Shown here: positions 17,951 to 24,830 of the stretch, in pieces
How positions within the stretch are numbered: position 1 is the first letter of the stretch
How the letters are laid out: each line of letters begins with the position of its first letter
Assembly: GCA_913056165.1 (NCBI GenBank)
Contig: CAJXMD010000014.1
Span: 1-43,007 of the forward strand
DNA: 43,007 nt
Source: an uncultured Halieaceae bacterium
GTDB lineage: Bacteria > Pseudomonadota > Gammaproteobacteria > Pseudomonadales > Halieaceae
Direction of reading: 5' to 3'
Notes under the pieces: generated by a model
What the model saw: the letters and a program-made list of their open reading frames with translations, nothing else
The model's database searches: none
What the model was told of the DNA's origin: nothing
Program-made: the position numbers and the translations under genes

Positions 17951-18961
17951 ATGGAAACGGATATTTTTGGCCAAGAAACCAAAATCTTAGCCGCGGCCAA
18001 GCAGCTCGTCGAAGATGGGCAGACATCGCCGGAAACATACACCGAGCTTCTAAATCACTACGGCAAGCTTCTTAGAACGACAAAGAGAATTATTAAACTC
18101 AGCGATAAGAACGAGCAGAGACTGAATCAATTGAAGGAAGAGGCGCAGGAAACAAACAAGCAGCTCGAAGGCATGTCAACGCAACTTTCAAAATTTCTCT
18201 CTCCGCAGCTTTACAGTTCTATCTTCTCAGGTTCCCGGGCAGGCACCCGCGTTACGAGACGAAAGAAGCTTACAGTCTTCTTTTCAGATTTATGCGGTTT
18301 TACAAATTTTGTCGAGAGCATGGAGTCGGAAGACGTAACAAGTCTCCTTAACCTGTATCTAGAAACAATGACAACAATAGCGCTGGACTATGGGGCTACC
18401 ATCGATAAATACATTGGAGATGGAATCATGCTCTTTTTTGGAGATCCAGAGACCAAAGGGCTGAAAGAAGACGCTACAAGTTGTGTGAAAATGGCTCTAG
18501 ATATGCTCAAAGAGCTCGATGACTTGTCTGACAAATGGGTTGACTACGGAATGAAAGAGCCTCTGCAAATGCGTATCGGCATAGATACTGGTTTTGCGAC
18601 AGTTGGCAATTTTGGTAGTGAATCACGGCTGGATTATACAGCCATCGGATCCGCTGTGAATCGTGCATCAAGATTGGAAACAGCCGCCGATCACGGATCA
18701 ATTTTCATATCTGAAGACACTTATAACTTAGTTAGAGAATCTATAGACGCGATCGAGTTGGAACCCATTCACCTTAAAGGGATTGGCGAGTTCAAGGCAC
18801 GCAAGGTTGTAGGCACCATCGATTCCGCATCGATATCCGTGAATCTTGGAAAAAGAAACCTGTCTCTTGTGTTGGATCGTCTATCAGAAACAGAGCTTGA
18901 AATGACGAAAAAAAGTTTACAGCAAGCCTTGCGGGAACTGGACAGCTTTTCTAAGCCATGA
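17951..18961 (+). CDS. Class III adenylate cyclase with N-terminal SiaD-like helical stalk
   Basis: 336 residues, no membrane segment. Residues 1-82 are helical and charged, with YGKLLRTTKRIIKLSDKNEQ as a central motif, resembling the stalk found in SiaD-type diguanylate cyclases and other enzymes linked to SiaC proteins. Residues 105-280 are a complete class III cyclase domain: metal ligands D113 (FFSDLCGFT) and D157 (DKYIGDG), ATP-selecting K153 and D228 (LDYTAIG), and N237-x3-R241. It is convergent with the siaB gene, 15 bp away. The inferred role is cAMP synthesis controlled by SiaC binding; no c-di-GMP cyclase (GGDEF) is present in the window. The stalk assignment rests on recall of the family, not an alignment. 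Confidence 0.9.
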   Translation: METDIFGQETKILAAAKQLVEDGQTSPETYTELLNHYGKLLRTTKRIIKLSDKNEQRLNQLKEEAQETNKQLEGMSTQLSKFLSPQLYSSIFSGSRAGTRVTRRKKLTVFFSDLCGFTNFVESMESEDVTSLLNLYLETMTTIALDYGATIDKYIGDGIMLFFGDPETKGLKEDATSCVKMALDMLKELDDLSDKWVDYGMKEPLQMRIGIDTGFATVGNFGSESRLDYTAIGSAVNRASRLETAADHGSIFISEDTYNLVRESIDAIELEPIHLKGIGEFKARKVVGTIDSASISVNLGKRNLSLVLDRLSETELEMTKKSLQQALRELDSFSKP

Positions 18962-18976
18962 CGATAAAATTTTGCC

Positions 18977-19522
18977 TCAACTGACCCAAGCTCTGTAAAC
19001 AAAAAGTGCTCCATTTTCCGACTCGATAAAGTCGAACTCGAACTTCTTTACTCGCCTCGCCATTTCTATGAAGCCCAAGCCAGCACCAGATGAATCTTCA
19101 GGTGGACCATCTCGCAGCCTTTGCTTATACAGGCTTCGCAACTCTTTCTGGTCCTTCACAGTAAGTTCTATCAGGCTGGCTTCCAAGCCATCTTTTTTTT
19201 CTGGATCTACGATATTTACAGCCTCAATAAGGAACCCGTCTTCAGCTATGCTTATTGCTACCGTGCCAATGCTATCTCCAGTCACTTGAGTTTTTTGATA
19301 AGAGTACCTAATGATATTCTGAGCCTGCTCAATAAATACACCAAAGACTCTCTTCGCAACGGCCTCTTCGGTCTCCTTGTCTGACAACTGATGTCTAACC
19401 GGATTTGAAATAGTTGTTAAAAGATCTTCGGTTAGTGGGCCTGAATAGCAGAAAAGTGTACGTCTACCCTGCATAAAGGTGTGCAGGGCGACAGTATCTT
19501 TAGTTTCTATATTTGTCAGCAT
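18977..19522 (-). CDS. siaB: SiaB-family protein kinase
   Basis: 181 residues. The GHKL-type ATP-binding fold is indicated by an N-box helix (EQAQNIIRYSYQ) and a glycine-rich GAGLGFIEMARR segment. SiaB of Pseudomonas aeruginosa (DUF6272) phosphorylates SiaC, opposing SiaA. Here it is last in the operon siaA-siaC-siaB, whereas Pseudomonas has siaA-siaB-siaC-siaD. The order and immediate neighbours identify it better than any single residue. It is cytosolic. Confidence 0.85.
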   Translation of the reverse strand: MLTNIETKDTVALHTFMQGRRTLFCYSGPLTEDLLTTISNPVRHQLSDKETEEAVAKRVFGVFIEQAQNIIRYSYQKTQVTGDSIGTVAISIAEDGFLIEAVNIVDPEKKDGLEASLIELTVKDQKELRSLYKQRLRDGPPEDSSGAGLGFIEMARRVKKFEFDFIESENGALFVYRAWVS

Positions 19523-19565
19523 AGTTCAAATTTCCGAATCTAGGTTTGCACACAATGCCGCTACT

Positions 19566-19946
19566 TCAGTCTTCTTCTTCCGACTCGACTACCACTAGCT
19601 TATAAGAGCAGGCAGTCATGTCTTCCTCAAAATCTTCTCCTGCCTCTTGCATTGTGTCATCCTCGGCACGGTAACGCCAATCAACAGATATGGCCTTCCC
19701 CCCAGACGCGCTCTCCTCCAGAAACTCAAAAAAGTCGAACAAAAATTTCGCAGATGAGCTATTGAAGTAATAGAGTTCAATCTCCACCTTGAATTCCTGT
19801 TCATCGCCGCTTAAACAATTTTCCAACTCCTGTAAAACAGGATCTGACCACTCTGAGATATTTTCTGGATAGCACTCTCCTCGTATCAAGCAGGATGTAG
19901 AGGTTAACTCTACGAGAGGCGTCCGCTGACTAGCTTCGAAAATCAT
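19566..19946 (-). CDS. siaC: SiaC-family regulatory phosphoprotein (DUF1987)
   Basis: 126 residues, acidic, with the family pattern FKVEIELYYFNSSSAKFLFDFFEFLEE. In Pseudomonas SiaC a Thr in this position (Thr68) is phosphorylated by SiaB and dephosphorylated by SiaA, and unphosphorylated SiaC binds and activates SiaD. Here the motif reads N62-S63-S64-S65, so a serine would be the phosphosite. The start overlaps the siaA stop (ATGA), which couples their translation. The expected target is the cyclase encoded opposite; this is inferred. Confidence 0.87.
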   Translation of the reverse strand: MIFEASQRTPLVELTSTSCLIRGECYPENISEWSDPVLQELENCLSGDEQEFKVEIELYYFNSSSAKFLFDFFEFLEESASGGKAISVDWRYRAEDDTMQEAGEDFEEDMTACSYKLVVVESEEED

Positions 19947-22195
19947 GTTGTTTCTCCAACAGCTTTGACAACGCTCGGTTCGGGTTCATCGTGTATTAGT
20001 GAAAATGCTAAGAGTGTGAGGTCGTCGCGGAAGGGTGCCCCACCTCGGTAAATGTTAACGCTACTCATAATATTGTCGACAATGCTTGCTGGCGTCTTGT
20101 CTGATGATTCCCTAAGAATCTTCAAAACTCGCCTCCGCCCAAAAGCAATAGGTTTTTCTGCAGGGCTCATAACGTCGGTGATACCGTCGGTCAGCATCAC
20201 AAAAGCACCGCGGGGAGATGCTATTTCATGAGTGGTAAAGTTAAAGTCAGAAGACATCCGCGTGGACCCGACGGATTTACGATTTCCACTGATTTCAGTG
20301 GCATCTACGCCGTCCACATTGAACAATGACGACTTCGCACCAGCAAATTCAAGCTTGCGCTCCTTCCGGTAGTAAATACACACACCACCATCAAATCCCT
20401 CCTCACTAGTGTTCTTTTTATCTGAGCGGGCCAAGGTCTCTTTCAGTAACTCATTGACTTGTGAAAGATAAGCGCCAGCACTTTGATAACGGTCAACATC
20501 AATAGCCTTATCTAGGTGACTTCTCGCGATGATTGATAAAAACGCCCCTGGAACCCCGTGCCCGGTGCAATCCACCACGGCTATGTAGACTCGATCCGGA
20601 TAATCTTTAATAAAGTAGATGTCACCACCCACTAAATCCCTCGGACGCCACTCGACGTTTATGTTGAAATCTCCAGGCATCGTCTTTGGGAGTAACGCGT
20701 TTTGGAGCTTGGCTGCATATCGGATGGAACTATTAATCTCGTCTTTGGCGGCGACAAGCTCATGAGTTCTGGCATCAATAAGTGTCGTGACTTCATCAGA
20801 CATCCTAGAGAAAGCCTTGGACATTACCTCTATTGACGCGCGTTCCTTATCCTCGTCGCTACCAGAGGACACGAGCTCCTGCATCGATTCGATTTCTTCT
20901 TTCAGCATTTCACGAGCTTGCCCCTCTAACTGGTCAGCTAAGAGGGCCATTTTTTCGAACATTATCCTGTCTCGCTCATCTCTCCTTTTGGCCCGCTCGA
21001 CCCTATGGGACTCGGCCTCAAGCCTGTGACTTCGATAATCTTCAATAGTCCTTTGAAGCCTACTTACTTCGTCATTATTAGAAGAAAAAAGTCCTGAGGT
21101 TGCGGAAGCAGCTGAAAGATCGCCTTGGCCCATCCTCTCAAGTAGATGAATTGCATCAATAATCCGTCTGAAAGAAGAAGTGGTCATTAGGAAAACGAGC
21201 CCTACAATCACTAAAGAAACCAGCGCAAAAGCAAGAAATGCTTTAGTTTCCTCTTGCTTTAAAGTCGCCAAAAGATCTGCCTGATCGTCAAAAATCAAAA
21301 TTCGCAGATCGCTGCCTCGGATGTCTTTACTAAAGGGAATAGAAGAAATCCGGGCTCCCTGCTCCTCTGCAATAAAGCTATAGGAAAATGTGCCGGTTTT
21401 CGCTGCATAATCTGTGCCAGCCTTAATCAATGTATTGAGCTCGGGCGGGCGCTCTTCATCGTAGTAATCATGGACCGTTAGCGCTCTCTCACCCATCAAA
21501 ATGGCTGTTGATATCTCAAAATTTTCAGAAAACTGTTCCAAGCCATCTATTACATTTCGTCCGACTACGACCAGCCCGATGATGGCGTCGTTTTCATCGA
21601 TTAGCGCAAAGGCAAGCGTGTCGTTAATGGAAACAGGTTTGCCACCACTGAGATCGTTAATTTGTGTGACACGCCGGACAGACCCATCTTCAAGACTATC
21701 CACAAACGAGCCAAACTTAAGGAAATAATCCGGCTGAGCAGACTCTTCACACGGATCCACGCCCACAAGATACAGGCTGGACTCGCAATACAATTGCAGT
21801 CCCCTTCGATCATAGGCAATCGCAAACGTGAGTAGTTCTTCCATGATTGCATCTGAAAAAACGCGGCCAAAGAGCTCCTCAGCAACCTCAATGTTTTTGT
21901 TTGTGATTGCGGCGAAAAGTGGATTAGGGCCAGTAGAACCGTCAAATCCGTTTAAAGATGGATCCCAGTAGCTGGCGTTTTTCTCAGAGCCATCCATAGG
22001 GTCATACGCCAGCAAATTGCTGACGAATTGCGTATCTAAGTTGCTAAACCAAGCAGAGGAATGCGCAGTCAAACTCTCGTCAGAGCTATAACGCTTATGC
22101 GCTGTATTCATTTGTGATGATGAGTATATATTTGCCAAAAAAAGGCACGCGATGCCCGCCAATATCACCGAAAGTATTTTGCTTTTGATCGTCAT
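19943..22195 (-). CDS. siaA: SiaA-family membrane sensor PP2C phosphatase
   Basis: 750 residues. TM1 is near residues 7-26, followed by a roughly 300-residue periplasmic sensor of Cache type, TM2 (FLAFALVSLVIVGLVFLMTT, about residue 324), a HAMP segment, a charged coiled coil and a SpoIIE/PP2C phosphatase domain from about residue 500. The phosphatase metal site is visible as VGGDIYF and VDCTGHGVPGAFLS, with a DGITDV motif later. In Pseudomonas SiaA senses an outside cue and dephosphorylates SiaC. It overlaps siaC and lies 16 bp after the TonB_C gene. The ligand of the sensor domain is unknown. Confidence 0.9.
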   Translation of the reverse strand: MTIKSKILSVILAGIACLFLANIYSSSQMNTAHKRYSSDESLTAHSSAWFSNLDTQFVSNLLAYDPMDGSEKNASYWDPSLNGFDGSTGPNPLFAAITNKNIEVAEELFGRVFSDAIMEELLTFAIAYDRRGLQLYCESSLYLVGVDPCEESAQPDYFLKFGSFVDSLEDGSVRRVTQINDLSGGKPVSINDTLAFALIDENDAIIGLVVVGRNVIDGLEQFSENFEISTAILMGERALTVHDYYDEERPPELNTLIKAGTDYAAKTGTFSYSFIAEEQGARISSIPFSKDIRGSDLRILIFDDQADLLATLKQEETKAFLAFALVSLVIVGLVFLMTTSSFRRIIDAIHLLERMGQGDLSAASATSGLFSSNNDEVSRLQRTIEDYRSHRLEAESHRVERAKRRDERDRIMFEKMALLADQLEGQAREMLKEEIESMQELVSSGSDEDKERASIEVMSKAFSRMSDEVTTLIDARTHELVAAKDEINSSIRYAAKLQNALLPKTMPGDFNINVEWRPRDLVGGDIYFIKDYPDRVYIAVVDCTGHGVPGAFLSIIARSHLDKAIDVDRYQSAGAYLSQVNELLKETLARSDKKNTSEEGFDGGVCIYYRKERKLEFAGAKSSLFNVDGVDATEISGNRKSVGSTRMSSDFNFTTHEIASPRGAFVMLTDGITDVMSPAEKPIAFGRRRVLKILRESSDKTPASIVDNIMSSVNIYRGGAPFRDDLTLLAFSLIHDEPEPSVVKAVGETT

Positions 22196-22211
22196 ATTTT
22201 GTGTCCGCCTG

Positions 22212-22601
22212 CTACTGGAGCGCGAAGGTAACTCTGACCTTTATGTCTTGCGTTGATACGCTGGCTCCATCTTCTTCCGGGACAGCAAATTTCATATTTC
22301 CGACGAACTTCATTGCTGCTTTGTCAAACATCAGACGCGGCTTACTCTCTACCACTCTAAGATCCAAAATTTCACCACTGGGTGACAGGTCAAATCCTAT
22401 CAACACATAACCCTCGACTCCCAAACGCTGTGCGCGTCGAGGGTATTCAAGAGCAGGGGACTTGATGATCTCGATATCTACCTCATTTCCGGAGGCAGTA
22501 GTGCCCTTTACTGACGCTCCGATAGCAGAGGTAGCGCCTAGCAAGCCTATGAAAAATATCGCTGGCAACACATTGATTTTATTTGGCTTTGTTAATTCCA
22601 T
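22212..22601 (-). CDS. Periplasmic TonB C-terminal-domain protein
   Basis: 129 residues from ATG 22601, which follows a GGGGGAAA ribosome site; an upstream ATG at 22649 is less likely. An N-terminal hydrophobic segment (INVLPAIFFIGLLGATSAIGA) could be a signal peptide or anchor. The rest is a TonB_C domain (ALEYPRRAQRLGVEGYVLIGFDLSPSGEILDLRVVES). The proline-rich spacer and long TM helix of true TonB are missing, so it is unlikely to energise receptors in the usual way. It is first in the sia operon, and may be a periplasmic partner of the SiaA sensor; this is speculation. Confidence 0.8.
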   Translation of the reverse strand: MELTKPNKINVLPAIFFIGLLGATSAIGASVKGTTASGNEVDIEIIKSPALEYPRRAQRLGVEGYVLIGFDLSPSGEILDLRVVESKPRLMFDKAAMKFVGNMKFAVPEEDGASVSTQDIKVRVTFALQ

Positions 22602-23243
22602 CTTTTCCCCCGAATCTGATTTATTTTTCAACCACAATCTCAGTATCAATGTATTGTCTCTGAGTGCGGCGGACGCCGTAATAACGGACTCCGCTGAGTA
22701 AACGCCTGTTTAAAATATCGGATGTGAAGGGGATCTCCCTTGGTGGTGATTCATTAGCCAAAGTCATTTGCTTGTTTCCCGGCAGGAGAGCCTTCAAATA
22801 CCCCCTAGACGTTACGTCTCCAATAGAAATTTTTCAAGATTTGTCTACGCTTACGGTGCAGAAATTCTAAGCGTCAGATCGATAGCTGGGCAGTCTTAGT
22901 ATCTAATGTCAAACAAATGCCTCAAACTGGTGCGTTTTGTCCCATTACGTGCCCTTATCCAAAACTTGACGCCACCCGGAATACGAGCCATTCGTGCACT
23001 TTTGGGGGTCGTATTGTGGGAGCACTCAGGCGGCCGGAAGGTTTAATTCTAGAACCTTTAAGCTCAACCAAGGCTTTTTTGTCTCAAGCTTAGCCGACAC
23101 CAAAATTGGTATTCGATCACCATAACAGTGAGGTTCGTATTGCAGTTTTTATAGAGATTTTATGGCTGAGGCGGTGTAGAGTAAGAACCAAGCGTCGGCA
23201 CAATGGCCGAGTTAAGGTGGCAAGTCATTGAAGGGAGGAAGCG
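22602..23243. other. Intergenic region between sia operon and orphan gene
   Basis: 642 bp between divergently transcribed genes. It contains an imperfect hairpin at 22669-22694 (GCGGA..CCGT AATA ACGG..TCCGC) in the probable sia leader or promoter area. No sigma-28, sigma-54, CRP or Fur site could be fixed, and no coding frame is convincing. It should hold the promoter of the sia operon and that of the orphan gene at 23244. Confidence 0.45.
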
Positions 23244-23741
23244 ATGTCTGATAGTACTGGGAATCCAACATCTCGTGAGGCTGGCATCTTTGAGACTACC
23301 CACGAATTGACAGTCAAAAGTTTAGAGCAGTCGATAGTTGACGCTGAAGCAAGATACAAACTCGGAAATGCAGCTTCAGACCCGAGTCCCAGCCTCAACT
23401 GGGCGGTCACTAATCAAGCGCTCCCCGGCGCCGATGGTGCGCCACCAAGTCTTGATCAATTATTGCTTGAGGAAGTTGTACTTTGGCTCAGTGTTGGTGA
23501 GGAACGTCTTGAAATCATTCCTGGCAGCGACCATGCCAACATAAAGGCATCTGCCCTTATAAACGCGCTGCAAGAAATGAAGTCGATGGTAGAGGGGTTT
23601 TCAACCGATCGGTCCTCTGAACTTGCCACTCAGTTCCATCAAATAGCAATAGCGCAAGCGAAACCCAAAACGCCGCCGAAAGAGAATGGCAAGACGAGCT
23701 GGGAGTACGACGCCAACACCGACCGATACATAGCTGTGTAG
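23244..23741 (+). CDS. Hypothetical 165-residue cytosolic protein
   Basis: The gene has a very strong ribosome site (GGGAGGAAGCG before ATG). The protein has no signal peptide or membrane helix. The middle is helical (PPSLDQLLLEEVVLWLSVGEERL and KASALINALQEMKSMVEG), and the C-terminal 40 residues are polar and likely flexible (AKPKTPPKENGKTSWEYD). No family was recognised. It is 78 bp upstream of the MotA-like gene in the same orientation and probably forms an operon with it. Confidence 0.65.
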   Translation: MSDSTGNPTSREAGIFETTHELTVKSLEQSIVDAEARYKLGNAASDPSPSLNWAVTNQALPGADGAPPSLDQLLLEEVVLWLSVGEERLEIIPGSDHANIKASALINALQEMKSMVEGFSTDRSSELATQFHQIAIAQAKPKTPPKENGKTSWEYDANTDRYIAV

Positions 23742-23819
23742 CTTGAGCGGTATGGAGTTCCAAAAGCGTGGTTCGGTCTCTAGCAGCCGCGCTTTAATTT
23801 CATTGAAAGAGAGGGCGAT

Positions 23820-24578
23820 ATGGTGGGGTTCGATTCTATAGTTGACGCAGTTTCAGCGCTTTATGTTTTTGGTAGCCTTATAATCGCTGGGATATTAATG
23901 AGAATTCGGGCCGATCAGCTGAGACTACTTTGGGAGCTGTCACTTCCGCTCGGCTTGATCGGGTTTCTCGTTGGCGTAGTCAGCATGCTCGCAGCGGTCT
24001 CCGATCCTGCTCAGATCGCTCCGGCCTTGGCAATCGCCGTATTAACTGTTGTGTATGCAAGCGCCGTTCGATTACTCCTCACGGACACCCGGTTCCTCCC
24101 ACTCGACTTCTCTCTGCCTGTAACCGCAAAAGTTTTAGGTTCCGCAGTCTTCTTGATCGCCATTTCTTGGGCGATGAATCGTGCCTCCCAAGGGGACATC
24201 GCAATCTATTGGCACGCGCAAGCTGCGTTCCTTTTAAGCGGGGTTGCTCTTCTGGTCTTTTTAATCAATCGTGCGTTGGGCCAAAACTATGCAACCGGAT
24301 GGTCAGCAAAATTACTAGCCATAGGTTGGTTGGGATTTTCTATCGGGGTGGTGGAGGGCCTGACTCACCTCGATAATCCAATGTTACTGGGCCCGGCCAT
24401 AGCATTTGGCTTTTTAAGTTTGTTTTACGCACTAGTTGCCATTGTCTTGGGCCTAGTGTGGTCGCCTTCGCAAATGACGGAGCGGGACGGCTCTTTGTCT
24501 CTTGGGCTCGCTCCTGCCGGTTCGATAGTCGCGTCAATCATGGTTGTGCTGGGGGCGCTTGTGATTGTGCTCCCCTGA
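23820..24578 (+). CDS. MotA-like membrane protein with internal duplication
   Basis: 252 residues with about seven to eight membrane helices. Two segments, residues 48-81 and 172-205, align without gaps and share about 13 of 34 positions; both follow the MotA/ExbB-type pattern of a helix, a short D/N-P turn and a second helix ending in LxxxY. The long cytoplasmic loop of MotA, where charged residues contact the flagellar rotor, is not present. A ribosome site GAGAGGG precedes the ATG. It lies between an orphan gene and a flagellin. Stator, proton channel, or something else is not determined. Confidence 0.7.
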   Translation: MVGFDSIVDAVSALYVFGSLIIAGILMRIRADQLRLLWELSLPLGLIGFLVGVVSMLAAVSDPAQIAPALAIAVLTVVYASAVRLLLTDTRFLPLDFSLPVTAKVLGSAVFLIAISWAMNRASQGDIAIYWHAQAAFLLSGVALLVFLINRALGQNYATGWSAKLLAIGWLGFSIGVVEGLTHLDNPMLLGPAIAFGFLSLFYALVAIVLGLVWSPSQMTERDGSLSLGLAPAGSIVASIMVVLGALVIVLP

Positions 24579-24777
24579 AAATCAGCCACCCGGGTTCTCA
24601 GGGCAGAAATGCTAACCCACTAGATCAAACCTCAACCTACCGACCCACAAACTCCAGAACTCCCTGAGATCTTTGGAGGTCTACCGACGGCAACGTCCTG
24701 CCGGTCATGACTCCATCTGACAAAACCGTAAGCGACGCTTGTCTGAAAATGAGGGTTTAAGCCAAGAAAGCCCACCT

Positions 24778-24793
24778 TGGTATATTTTTTGCA
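24778..24793 (+). promoter_or_regulatory. Sigma-54 promoter of the flagellin gene
   Basis: The sequence TGGTATATTTTTTGCA has GG and GC exactly 10 bases apart and a TTGCA -12 element, matching TGGCAC-N5-TTGCA. Transcription would start near 24804, leaving a leader of about 27 bases with a GAGGAAAT ribosome site before the TTG start. Sigma-54 control by FleQ-type activators is usual for flagellar genes in gammaproteobacteria. Confidence 0.75.
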
Positions 24794-24830
24794 TCTTCGA
24801 CCTAGGTGGGAAGCATTGAGGAAATTACCC

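Noticed and set aside
23130-23230. Sigma-28 promoter before the orphan gene (GCCGAGTT)
   Set aside because: The -10-like GCCGA is present but no TAAA lies at the required 15-base spacing.
22602-23243. CRP-type cAMP site in the control region of the sia operon
   Set aside because: No TGTGA-N6-TCACA dyad was seen.
24688-24703. Hairpin CGGCA/TGCCG after the MotA-like gene
   Set aside because: Short stem, no T tract, so a terminator is not supported.
24777-24830. Longer flagellin start at TTG 24777
   Set aside because: It would put the start upstream of the sigma-54 promoter's transcription start and spoil the D0 alignment.
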